This document shows positions 1 through 7,948 of a stretch of 64,000 nucleotides of DNA, in pieces. Within the stretch, counting starts at the first letter, position 1; the number at the start of each line of letters is the position of its first letter. The translations under genes and the position numbers were made by a program. Source of the stretch: Methanolobus sp. ZRKC5 (GTDB lineage Archaea > Halobacteriota > Methanosarcinia > Methanosarcinales > Methanosarcinaceae); assembly GCF_038446525.1 (NCBI RefSeq), contig NZ_CP151792.1, forward strand, positions 124,001 through 188,000, read 5' to 3'. Under the pieces are notes generated by a model. It saw only the letters and a list, made by a program, of their open reading frames with translations, ran no database searches and was not told the origin of the DNA.

Positions 1-117
1 CAGATAATCCGGAGAATCTAGAATAGGTTTGTAAAAAGCTTCTCCAATAAAAAGCATAACAATCGCAAATATAAACAATAATCCCACAATTATTGCGGTC
101 TTTCTGTTTGAATCCAT
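1..117 (-). CDS. DUF4386 family membrane protein, N-terminal part (runs off the window)
   Basis: The reverse-strand frame opens at an ATG at 117 and runs to the window edge (39 codons). It has a GAGATG-type ribosome binding site about 6 bases upstream. The visible residues are a short polar start (MDSNRKTA), one hydrophobic helix, and then YKPILDSPDYL. This resembles the start of DUF4386 proteins and the two complete DUF4386 genes at 1237 and 2450. The family has no established function; members are small multi-spanning membrane proteins. The IS630 element lies just upstream, between this gene and its paralogues, and may have separated it from a shared promoter region. Only the first helix can be judged, so the family call is tentative. 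Confidence 0.6.
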   Translation of the reverse strand, partial: MDSNRKTAIIVGLLFIFAIVMLFIGEAFYKPILDSPDYL

Positions 118-152
118 TCTTTCATCTCTTTTATTGTCAAATTCTGTAATTA

Positions 153-1227
153 TAGTTGTTCACTTAATATTCATAACTTATTTTTCAGAAACTTATCAAT
201 CCATTTTCTTGCGAAACTAATCTTTGATGAACAACTAATAAACGTCTCAGCAATCAGATTTTTCATATGGTCAAGATCTTTCACAAAATTACAAGAAATT
301 ATTCTTTTGACGCTCTTCCAGATGAATTCTATTGGATTCAAGTCTGGCGAATATGGAGGTAAATAGACCAATTCGATGTCATTTGCCTGTGCAAAATCCA
401 ATGTATCTTTTGCTCGATGTGATCTAAAATTGTCGAGAATGATTACAATTCTTTTTCCTATGTTACTGTTTTTTACAGTTGACAGAAATGAACATACATC
501 TTCTTTGGTTGAATGTTCCTTAAAATTTATAACTGAATTACCATTCAATGCATAAAACCCGAAGGAGTTTGCTTTTAGCCTGGTTGTGTTTTTGAAGATA
601 ACAGGTTTATTGAAAGACCATAAACGAACTGTATTTGATGTTGTTTGTGGAGATGATTCATCAAGAAAGCCGATAACGCAACCATCATCGATTAATGGTA
701 AGTTTTTTTTAAACGGTCTTCTGCGTCTTCTGGTCTTCGATGATCATGTGTATAGGGTTTGCCATGATGCATGCCAAACTTTTTCAAGATGACTAATATT
801 TGCTTAATGGTGTATTGAACTTTAAACTCATTATATATGAGTTCCTGAACTGCTTTTGTTGACCAGTCATCACGCTCATGTAACATGGTCTTTAGTTTTT
901 CTTTTTGGTCATTAGTGAGTTTTGAAGGGCAACCTCCTGAAAACCTGGGTTTCAAACCTTTATATCCGTCTTGATTCCACCGTTCTTGCCATTGATATGC
1001 AACGGGTTTTGATATCCCTACAAGTTTAGCCGCTTCATTAACTGAAGCACCTTCATAACGGTGTTTAACAAAATACAAACGTTGTAGAACTCTTGTATCT
1101 TTCTCTAACGACTTAATATGTTTAAGCAATTCCTCTAATGAAAGATGATGCTCTATCAGAATTTGTTCTGGTTTAGCCATGAAAAATAGTTGTATCTCTT
1201 AAGTAATAAATGTTTAGTTAATAACTA
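153..1227 (-). mobile_element. IS630-family insertion sequence
   Basis: Imperfect terminal inverted repeats are visible: tagttgttcacttaat at the left end and, reverse-complemented, tagttattaactaaac at the right end. Both ends are flanked by a TA dinucleotide (151-152 and 1228-1229), the target duplication expected for IS630/Tc1-mariner elements. The length is about 1075 bp, normal for the family. It carries one transposase gene split over two frames. The right end lies about 10 bp after the stop codon of the DUF4386 gene at 1237. Confidence 0.8.
171..1180 (-). CDS. IS630-family transposase, split by a -1 frameshift at an A8 run
   Basis: The 5' frame (692-1180, 162 aa) encodes the tandem helix-turn-helix and winged-helix DNA-binding part (NEAAKLVGISKPVAYQW, then a linker). 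The 3' frame (171 to about 700) encodes the DDE domain. The first Asp lies in GFLDESSP, upstream of the first ATG of that frame, the second in IILDNFRSH, and the Glu in LNPIEFIWKSVK. The two frames overlap at eight consecutive A residues (minus-strand sense, complement of 703-710). A -1 slip on A_AAA_AAA there joins them into one protein of about 335 aa with all three catalytic residues. It could be programmed frameshifting or a one-base mutation; the sequence alone cannot decide. Confidence 0.8.
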
Positions 1228-1236
1228 TAATCAATC

Positions 1237-1959
1237 TCAAGATCCGACCTCTGGTATTTTACTTCCTTTCAATAGAAGCCACACGGTAAACGATAGTTCT
1301 CCAATAACTCCGGGAACGATAACTATTATCATAAATATTGTTGCGTAGTTTGCATAGTTGGGTAAAAGGAAGTTTGCAAAACTATCAGCAAGATAACCTA
1401 ATGATGCAATTATCAACAAGATGCCAATAACTTTTGGAATATAACCCGACTTGAAAATTAAATAACCAAGAACAAACAGATGAATACCAAAAAAGATCAA
1501 TCCGATCAGCCATGTCTGGTTAAATGCATTGAGTAATATCATCACCTGTGCCTGTAGTTGAGCTGTGTCAAATGCAGCCAGGTAACTGGCACTACCTAAA
1601 AGTTGTAATACACTGAAAAGATTGTATAAGGCAATTCCAAAAATAGTTGCATTCACAAGTCTTAGCCATGCTGCAAGCAATGAAAGACTGTTGTTTACCG
1701 GTTTGAGTAAAATATAAAGTGCCCAGGCCACCACCACATCAAAAATAACCATGATTATAAAGCCTAAAATACCTAAACGAAATTGCCCTTCATTAGTCAG
1801 AATATTGTTTACAGTTGTTGCAGCGTCTTCCGGTACAAAAAGATTCATGAGAACGACAAAGTTAGCTGCGATACCAAGTACAAAAATAATCAGGTAACTA
1901 AAACCGGCAATTAATGCAGCTTTACGTAGTGATATATCATCGACAATGTGGTTTACCAT
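1237..1959 (-). CDS. DUF4386 family membrane protein
   Basis: This 240-aa protein consists mainly of six or so hydrophobic helices with short loops. It shows the family pattern: an N-terminal RKAALIAGFSYL segment, a central DVVVAWALYILLKPVN followed by AAWLRLVNATIFG, and a C-terminal IPKVIGILLIIASLGYLAD. It is clearly paralogous to the gene at 2450, with the same segment order and many identical residues. The start ATG at 1959 has a GGGTGG ribosome binding site. DUF4386 has no assigned reaction; the protein should sit in the cytoplasmic membrane. The IS630 element ends about 10 bp after the stop codon and a MITE lies about 245 bp upstream of the start, so the gene is bracketed by mobile DNA but intact. 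Confidence 0.85.
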   Translation of the reverse strand: MVNHIVDDISLRKAALIAGFSYLIIFVLGIAANFVVLMNLFVPEDAATTVNNILTNEGQFRLGILGFIIMVIFDVVVAWALYILLKPVNNSLSLLAAWLRLVNATIFGIALYNLFSVLQLLGSASYLAAFDTAQLQAQVMILLNAFNQTWLIGLIFFGIHLFVLGYLIFKSGYIPKVIGILLIIASLGYLADSFANFLLPNYANYATIFMIIVIVPGVIGELSFTVWLLLKGSKIPEVGS

Positions 1960-2086
1960 TTAAACCCACCCTTTCCTCTCAATTTAAAGTTGATTACAGG
2001 TCTTATTTATATATATTCCTGAATTGTAATGGGTCAAAATTTAATCCTGATGCTTATGTTCAAAAAAAATAGTTGTTGAATAATTG

Positions 2087-2185
2087 AAAAAAAATGCTTT
2101 TTATCTTTCAACCTATGGTTCTAGAGGCTGCAGGCAATGGAACAACAGATTAGCTGGCGCTGGCAGATAAAGCCCTATCCTTTAT
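2087..2185 (-). ncRNA. Candidate structured small RNA (minus strand)
   Basis: A distinctly GC-richer block sits in an AT-rich intergenic stretch. Read on the minus strand, GCTTTATCT (2165-2173) can pair with AGATAAAAAGC (2096-2106) to close a domain of about 60 nt, and this is followed directly by eight T residues, like an archaeal oligo-T terminator. A TATA-like stretch lies upstream around 2185-2200, where a MITE has inserted at 2204. No reading frame explains the block. No known RNA family is recognised, so this is a structural inference only. Confidence 0.35.
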
Positions 2186-2203
2186 TTTTATGGTTTATAT
2201 TTA

Positions 2204-2397
2204 GTAACTATTCAGCCTACCACAATTAGCCTATTGATACTGATTTAATCAAAACGGAGATGTTTGCTCACTAACAACCTAAGAATCAAAAAAGCAATCA
2301 ATGGCAACAATCAAAATTAATGATCCTAATAAAATGTAGGTCTCAACTTTTTGTCAAGATTGCTATTGATAGTGTTTTTATCAGGCTGAATAGTTAC
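2204..2397. mobile_element. 194-bp MITE with IS66-type ends (copy 1)
   Basis: It begins GTAACTATTCAGCCT and ends with the exact inverse, AGGCTGAATAGTTAC. It is flanked by an 8-bp target duplication tatattta (2196-2203 and 2398-2405). It has no coding capacity. The 15-bp ends are identical to those of the IS66 elements at 13378 and 43816, so it is likely mobilised by their transposase. It belongs to the sequence variant shared with the copy at 9736 (ACCACAATTAGCC after the end repeat). Confidence 0.93.
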
Positions 2398-2449
2398 TAT
2401 ATTTATTCAAAAAGGAGGTGTTTTGCGAATTAATTAAGTAACTATTGTT

Positions 2450-3148
2450 TTAGGACCTAATTTCAGGTATTCTGTGCCCTCTTAATAAAAGCCAGAACAT
2501 GAATAACAGTTCACCCCAACCCAGAACTGTGCTTATCTGTAGATCAAGGTATGGAACAAGAAATCTGCCAAAATTATCGATCACATAACTTAAACCTGCA
2601 GCTATCAGAAGAACTCCCAGAATGCGGGGGATGTATTCTGACCTGAAGACCAAATACCCAAGGAGTGTAAGATGAAGACCAAAAAATACAAGCCCTACAG
2701 CCCATCCGTCACTGAATGCGTCAAGGGACAACATTATAAAAGTATGCAGCTGATCTGTTGTAAGTACTGTTAGGTAGTCTGCACCACTTAAAAGCAGCAA
2801 AGGAATGACAAGGAATAATAGAGTAAATGCAAAGATTGTGGCATAAACCAACCTAAACCATGCCATAAGTAGCGAAAGACCCTTGTTCACCGGTTTGAGC
2901 ACAATATAAAATGCCCAGGCTACCAGCACATCAAGAATGACCACGATAAGAAAGCTACAAATGGCCATACGAAACAACCCCTCATTAGCCATGATATTGT
3001 TTGCCGTTCCTGTGGCATCTCCTGGTACAACAAGGCTAGGGAGAGCAAAAACAAGAGAGAATAGAGCGAATATGGTCATTACCAGAAGCCCGAATCCTGC
3101 GACCATTGCAGCTTTGCGTTGTGATATATCTACGCCAAGGTTTGTCAT
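2450..3148 (-). CDS. DUF4386 family membrane protein
   Basis: A paralogue of the gene at 1237, about 232 aa, with the same helix order (RKAAMVAGFGLLVM; DVLVAWAFYIVLKPVNKGLSL; IPRILGVLLIAAGLSYVID). The frame is open further upstream to a TTG at 3172, but the ATG at 3148 is preferred. It has a good GGGAG ribosome binding site and gives an N terminus (MTNLGVDISQRKAAM) that matches the paralogue. The start is about 20 bp after the stop of the dehydrogenase gene at 3169 on the same strand, so the two are probably cotranscribed. Its function is unknown, and it is probably in the cytoplasmic membrane. Confidence 0.85.
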   Translation of the reverse strand: MTNLGVDISQRKAAMVAGFGLLVMTIFALFSLVFALPSLVVPGDATGTANNIMANEGLFRMAICSFLIVVILDVLVAWAFYIVLKPVNKGLSLLMAWFRLVYATIFAFTLLFLVIPLLLLSGADYLTVLTTDQLHTFIMLSLDAFSDGWAVGLVFFGLHLTLLGYLVFRSEYIPRILGVLLIAAGLSYVIDNFGRFLVPYLDLQISTVLGWGELLFMFWLLLRGHRIPEIRS

Positions 3149-3168
3149 TTCAGTTTCTCCCTTCCCTA

Positions 3169-4158
3169 TCAAACTTGATCATGAGTTATTTTTATGACGA
3201 CATTTCCTTTTTTGTGTCCTTTTTCGACATAGCTATGAGCCTCAGCAATTCGTTCCAGCGGATAACTTCTATCTATGACCGGTTTTAACTTTCCCGCTTC
3301 AATAAGCTCTTTCAGAAAAATCAGATCTTCTTTGCGCTCGTCTGCTACTGCATGGATTACTTTTTTGTTGCCTGTCACTGAAGTCCATAGCATTTGAAAA
3401 ATAACTGACAATGTAGGAAAAGTAGCAATATAGACCCCACTTTGCTTTAGCGAGTTCTTGCAATGTGAAAATGAAGTTTTGGTTACCGTATCAAAAATAA
3501 TGTCATAGTGCTCATCATTTTTGGTGAAATCATCTTTAGTGTAGTCAATTACATGATTAGCTCTGAGCGATTTTATCAATCCTATATTCGTGGTACTGCA
3601 TACCCCGGTAACTTCTGCCCCAAAATATCTGGCAAGCTGCACTGCTGCGGTACCTACCGCTCCGGAAGCACCATAAATGAGGACTTTATGTCCGCTTTGA
3701 ATGTTTCCCTTATCTCTAAGGAAAAACAATGCAGTATGTGCACCAAAAGGAATGGCTGCAGCCTCTTCATAGGACATGATAGATGGTTTTATTGAAATTG
3801 CAGCTTCTTCAGAGATACACTTATACTCGGCATAGGTGGCACAATCATCGCCATCAATTCCAAAAACCTGCTCCCCAACTTTGAACCGTGTTACGTCTTT
3901 TCCAACTTCTTCGATCACTCCGGCAAAATCGCTTCCAAGTATTGTTCTTTTTGGTCTTATAAGACCTGTTGTTATTCTGAAGGGAAGCCAGAGCAAAACA
4001 GGGATTTTTTTGAAACTTCGTACTTTAACGTCCCCTGATGTTACTGTTGTTGCATATATTCTTATCAGTACTTCATTGTCTCCGGGAATAGGTTTTTCTA
4101 TTTCTCTAAGTTGAAGAACATCCGGTGGTCCGTATTTTGTCCATACGATCGCTTTCAT
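3169..4158 (-). CDS. NAD(P)-dependent alcohol dehydrogenase / quinone oxidoreductase-like (MDR superfamily)
   Basis: This 329-aa medium-chain dehydrogenase/reductase has the GroES-like N-terminal domain (about 1-120, with PGDNEVLIRIYATTVTSGDV and GSDFAGVIEEVG) and the Rossmann domain with the nucleotide motif YGASGAVGTAAVQLA. The structural and catalytic zinc cysteine sets of classical alcohol dehydrogenases are not evident, which places it with the zinc-free quinone-reductase-like branch. The substrate cannot be predicted. The C-terminal KGNVVIKI ending is typical of the branch. It is probably the first gene of a short operon with the DUF4386 gene downstream. The start ATG at 4158 has a GGA-containing ribosome binding site. 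Confidence 0.88.
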   Translation of the reverse strand: MKAIVWTKYGPPDVLQLREIEKPIPGDNEVLIRIYATTVTSGDVKVRSFKKIPVLLWLPFRITTGLIRPKRTILGSDFAGVIEEVGKDVTRFKVGEQVFGIDGDDCATYAEYKCISEEAAISIKPSIMSYEEAAAIPFGAHTALFFLRDKGNIQSGHKVLIYGASGAVGTAAVQLARYFGAEVTGVCSTTNIGLIKSLRANHVIDYTKDDFTKNDEHYDIIFDTVTKTSFSHCKNSLKQSGVYIATFPTLSVIFQMLWTSVTGNKKVIHAVADERKEDLIFLKELIEAGKLKPVIDRSYPLERIAEAHSYVEKGHKKGNVVIKITHDQV

Positions 4159-4183
4159 TTTGGTATCCTTCCTTATAATGTGC

Positions 4184-4387
4184 TTATTTTATCTTGTTAA
4201 TATCATTTCTGGTTGACCTGAAAACAATTACAGATGGATGGAATCCTTTAACAATAAGCCATGTAGTCAGAAATTCCTTATTTTTGAATGGTACAATATC
4301 CATGTATGGTCTTGTACGACCCTTAAACAAAATTATAGCAAACTTTGTACCTGCACATTCCAATTGTAAGTAAATCCAGCATATCAT
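4184..4387 (-). CDS. Short uncharacterised frame, possibly a gene remnant
   Basis: A 67-codon frame lies between the dehydrogenase and the acyl-CoA synthetase, on the same strand as the former. It encodes a mixed peptide with GRTRPYMDIVPF and VKGFHPSVIVFRSTRN. I recognise no family and see no convincing ribosome binding site. It could be a small gene, a decayed fragment or chance; it is listed only because this stretch has nothing else. Confidence 0.2.
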   Translation of the reverse strand: MICWIYLQLECAGTKFAIILFKGRTRPYMDIVPFKNKEFLTTWLIVKGFHPSVIVFRSTRNDINKIK

Positions 4388-4466
4388 CCTGTTAGTTTAA
4401 ATAATCAAAATCATGGACAAATTAAAAAAAAAGCATTAAAATACTTTGAATACTTCGAAATGTTTA

Positions 4467-6317
4467 ATGACAACAGAGAAACAACACTATCTCACGCCAC
4501 ATGAAGTGGCCAGACAGCTTAGAGTCGAAACAAAAACGATTCATACGTGGCTTCAGGAAGGAACCATGGATGGCTTAAAGGTTGGCAGGCTATGGAGAAT
4601 TCCACGTGCTCAACTGGAACAGACAGATGAGAATTGTTTTACAAAGAACGTTGGTACATTGAGCATTAAAGAAATTCCACGCAATATGTGTGACTACAGC
4701 AAGACCAGAGAAGAATGGAACAATGAAATTCCAGAATATTTTAATTTCGGATATGACATCGTTGATGCCTGGGCAAAGGAAGACCGTAATAAACTTGCAA
4801 TGATTTACGTCAATCAATTGGGTGAAGAGAAAAAGTATACATTTCGAGATATGATGAAACTCTCCAACCAGGCAGCAAATATTCTTCTCAAATACGGGAT
4901 TAACAAAGGAGATAGAGTAATTCTGATGCTTCACCGTGTGCCTGAATGGTGGATATTTGTAATTGCATTGACGAAACTTGGTGCTGTTGTATGCCCGTGT
5001 CCGACACTCCTAACAGCAAATGATCTTCAGTACAGGATCAACGCAGGCAAATTCAAAATGATAGTTACTGACATGGAAAATGCACCTAAGATCGATGAGA
5101 TACGAGCAGAGTGTCCTACTCTTAACGAATGCATGCTTATTGACGGGGAAGACGAAAATTGGATCAGTTTCCAGTATGAGCTCCTATATCCTGCACCTGT
5201 GTCACATCACTCAGTATCCATACCCGTACTTACCAGTTCCACCGATCCAATGTTAATATACTTTACATCAGGAACTACAGGTAAAGCCAAGATGGCGCTT
5301 CACAACCACGCATACCCTTTGGGTCACAGGGTTACTGCAGAACTTTGGCAGGATCTTACTGAGAATGACCTGCATTTCACTTTCTCAGACACCGGTTGGG
5401 CAAAATGTGCATGGGGTAAAATATTCGGGCAATGGATCACTGGTTCATGTATTTTTGTGTATGATATTAGAGGTAAATTCAAGGCAACTGAGCTTCTTCC
5501 ACTTATCGAGAAGTATGAAGTTACAACCTTCTGTTGTCCACCCACCATTTACAGAATGCTCATACTTGCAGACCTGAGCAAATTCGACCTTACTCAACTC
5601 CGTCACTGTTGTAGTGCAGGTGAACCGCTAAATCCTGAAGTTATCAAAGTGTGGAAGGAAGGAACTGGTCTTAACATCTATGAAGGCTACGGCCAAACAG
5701 AAACTTGTTGTGCAATTGCATCTTTTGCCTGTTTAGAGAACAAGCCAGGTTCAATGGGCAAACCATCTCCCGGATGGAATATTGAACTGCATGATGAATC
5801 CGGCAAACAGGTCAGTAATTTTGAAGAAGGAAGAATCGCGATATCACTTGATCCACGGCCTATGGGTCTTCTTGTGAAATACATTAATAACGATGAAGAA
5901 AACGAAAAGTCATTCCAGAAAGGGTTCTATTACACCGGCGATAAGGCATATACGGATGATGAGGGTTACTTCTGGTTTGTCGGTCGTGATGATGATGTCA
6001 TCAAGAGTTCAGGATACCGTATCGGTCCTTTTGAGGTTGAGAGTGCACTACTTGAACACCCAGCTGTTCAGGAATCTGCTGTCATTGGTTCTCCTGACAA
6101 TATCAGGGGTATGATAGTCAAGGCTTTTGTAGTACTGAACGAAGGATTTGAACCTTCGGATAAACTAATAAAAGAACTTCAAAACCATGTGAAGCAAACA
6201 ACAGCACCGTACAAATATCCACGTTCTGTTGATTTCGTGAATGAACTGCCAAAAACTATCGGAGGTAAGATCAAACGAAAAGAACTTCGGGATATGAACT
6301 CCGGAAAGCTTCAGTAA
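4467..6317 (+). CDS. Medium-chain acyl-CoA synthetase (ANL superfamily) with N-terminal excisionase-type HTH
   Basis: Residues about 8-50 (YLTPHEVARQLRV, TIHTWLQEGTMDG, LKVGRLWRIPRAQLEQ) form a HTH_17/excisionase-type DNA-binding domain. From about residue 67 (IKEIPRNMCDYSKTREEWN) the protein follows archaeal medium-chain acyl-CoA synthetases of Methanosarcina, which start at this point without an HTH. The adenylation motif TSGTTGKAK is near residue 266, the YGQTET motif follows, the hinge/GRDDDVIKSSGYRIGP region is near 512, and the acyl-adenylate lysine in TIGGKIKRKEL is near 600. It should activate short or branched carboxylates with ATP and CoA. The frame is open to a TTG at 4446, but ATG 4467 is preferred. 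The HTH and enzyme are in one uninterrupted frame, so this looks like a real fusion. Its DNA-binding role is inferred. Confidence 0.9.
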   Translation: MTTEKQHYLTPHEVARQLRVETKTIHTWLQEGTMDGLKVGRLWRIPRAQLEQTDENCFTKNVGTLSIKEIPRNMCDYSKTREEWNNEIPEYFNFGYDIVDAWAKEDRNKLAMIYVNQLGEEKKYTFRDMMKLSNQAANILLKYGINKGDRVILMLHRVPEWWIFVIALTKLGAVVCPCPTLLTANDLQYRINAGKFKMIVTDMENAPKIDEIRAECPTLNECMLIDGEDENWISFQYELLYPAPVSHHSVSIPVLTSSTDPMLIYFTSGTTGKAKMALHNHAYPLGHRVTAELWQDLTENDLHFTFSDTGWAKCAWGKIFGQWITGSCIFVYDIRGKFKATELLPLIEKYEVTTFCCPPTIYRMLILADLSKFDLTQLRHCCSAGEPLNPEVIKVWKEGTGLNIYEGYGQTETCCAIASFACLENKPGSMGKPSPGWNIELHDESGKQVSNFEEGRIAISLDPRPMGLLVKYINNDEENEKSFQKGFYYTGDKAYTDDEGYFWFVGRDDDVIKSSGYRIGPFEVESALLEHPAVQESAVIGSPDNIRGMIVKAFVVLNEGFEPSDKLIKELQNHVKQTTAPYKYPRSVDFVNELPKTIGGKIKRKELRDMNSGKLQ

Positions 6318-6375
6318 ATGATACTAAATTTTGCTGACGAGATAATAAATTAAATGAACTCTATCTGAGTTCCGG

Positions 6376-6783
6376 TTAATCATTGCTAGCAGAACTTTCA
6401 GTCATGTGGAATATTGCCCAAACATGTCCGTCAGGATCTTCAAAACTACGTCCATACATCCATTCATTATTCTGTGGTTCTGCTGCTTCCAGACCACCAA
6501 CTTTTATGGCTTTGTTTACTATTTCATCCACTTTTTCCCTGCTTTCAGCAGATAGGGATATCGCCATCTGTGAACACTTTTTGGAATCACATCTATGTTT
6601 TGCAGTAAATAACTGGAAAAGACTTTCAGTTAGTAACATTACAAAACTATCTTTGTTCACGATCATACAGGTACCGTTCTCATCAGATAACCGTGGATCA
6701 AATTCAAAACCAAGTTCAGTAAAGAACTCAATTGATCTTTTGAGATCTTTCACAGGCAAATTTACGAAAAGTTGAGTAATCAT
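6376..6783 (-). CDS. VOC-family protein (glyoxalase/bleomycin-resistance fold)
   Basis: The 135-aa single-domain protein begins with the standard fold entry (TQLFVNLPVKDLKRSIEFFTELGF) and ends with the paired strand motif EPQNNEWMYGRSFEDPDGHVWAIFHM. This is the arrangement of PhnB-like/YqjZ-like VOC proteins. Members act as metal-dependent lyases, dioxygenases or drug-binding proteins, and the substrate here cannot be told. It converges on the acyl-CoA synthetase gene (stops about 60 bp apart) and is divergent from the FilR1-type regulator at 7014. Confidence 0.85.
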   Translation of the reverse strand: MITQLFVNLPVKDLKRSIEFFTELGFEFDPRLSDENGTCMIVNKDSFVMLLTESLFQLFTAKHRCDSKKCSQMAISLSAESREKVDEIVNKAIKVGGLEAAEPQNNEWMYGRSFEDPDGHVWAIFHMTESSASND

Positions 6784-7013
6784 AATATTAGCTTATAATT
6801 CAAAGATTATAAGTTATTCTCTAAGAAAGAATCTGTTGATTGAAAATGTAGAAACGGTTTCTTGATTTGGTTTTTAGTAAACACTACCTCCAAACTATTA
6901 ACTCTAAAACTATAATAAATCAACAAAAATATATATAGTTGCAGCGTTTTGTACAATATACGTCATATAAAAATTTTTAAACACTCTGTTATTATTTAAT
7001 AAAGGTGGTATGA

Positions 7014-7799
7014 GTGAAGAAAACGTTGCTTGATATTATGCTAATGTCAGAGAAGAGAAAAAGAGTTCTCCTATTGCTAAAAGATGGAGCAAAGGAAATG
7101 GAAGATATTCTCAAAACCTTATGCACCACCAGACAAGCATTACTTCCTCAAATAAAGATACTTGAAAAACACTTTCTTGTTTCTCATTATGAAGATACTT
7201 ACGAATTGACAAGTATAGGAAAAATATTAATCGATGATGCAGCTCCCCTTTTAAACACTCTCGAAATTTTGGATTTGGATGTTGATTATTGGGGGACCCA
7301 TAATCTTGATTTTATCCCAGTCCATCTCTTGAAAAGAATTAGTGAACTGCAAAAATGTGAGATTATAAAAACTTCTAATGCAGATCTATACGACCTTAAT
7401 AAAACAGTTATGAAATCATCCTTCATGTCGAATTCTCACCGTACGCTTTGTACGTTTTATCATCCAAATTTTCCGGAGTTCTTCTCAGGCTTGATGCAGA
7501 ATAATGCAAATGTATACTTTGTTACAACTCCAGAAGTATTTGATAAATTTAAAAAACAGCACATTGAAAATTTTGAAAATCTTCTAAAAAATAAATTGTT
7601 CCACTTTTATGTCTGCTCTGTAAAAATGAATTTTTTAGCTATGGTGTATAATGACTATCATCTCTTCCTACGCCCTCTTAAAAATAACGGAGAGGTTGAT
7701 AGTAGCTATGTTCTATGTTCAAATCCAGATTCGCTTGAGTGGGGAAAAGACCTCTTTAAACATTACATGAAGAAGTCAATCCCTATAACTGAAATCTGA
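7014..7799 (+). CDS. FilR1-type winged-helix transcriptional regulator (DUF1724)
   Basis: The 261-aa protein has an N-terminal winged helix-turn-helix (about 5-75, with KRKRVLLLLKDGAKEMEDIL and RQALLPQIKILEKHFLV) and a C-terminal sensor-like domain of the FilR1/DUF1724 type (about 130-255, with the MKSSFMSNSHRTLCTFYHPNFPEFF segment). This family is expanded in Methanosarcinales and includes regulators of methanogenesis genes. The GTG start at 7014 is supported by a GGTGG site 6 bases upstream. A TATA-like CATATAAAAATTTTTA lies around 6965, about 25 bp before a plausible transcript start. The nearest divergent gene, the VOC protein, is a possible target. Confidence 0.85.
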   Translation: MKKTLLDIMLMSEKRKRVLLLLKDGAKEMEDILKTLCTTRQALLPQIKILEKHFLVSHYEDTYELTSIGKILIDDAAPLLNTLEILDLDVDYWGTHNLDFIPVHLLKRISELQKCEIIKTSNADLYDLNKTVMKSSFMSNSHRTLCTFYHPNFPEFFSGLMQNNANVYFVTTPEVFDKFKKQHIENFENLLKNKLFHFYVCSVKMNFLAMVYNDYHLFLRPLKNNGEVDSSYVLCSNPDSLEWGKDLFKHYMKKSIPITEI

Positions 7800-7948
7800 T
7801 TGTCATTTACTTTTTTAGTTTTAGTCCTCTTGACGCTGAAACATAAATGCCAATCCAATGTCACAGCGATTAGAAGAGTGATTGTTGGGAATTCGACACT
7901 TTTGACTTGAAAAGTCTATTCAAATTCCCTTATCTCCATTTTTAAAGT

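Noticed and set aside
2415-2421. Strong GGAGGTG site on the plus strand
   Set aside because: The following frame closes after a few codons, and the real gene here is on the other strand.
2438-2446. GTAACTATT as an extra MITE or IS66 end
   Set aside because: Only the first nine bases match, the next six do not, and there is no partner end or duplication.
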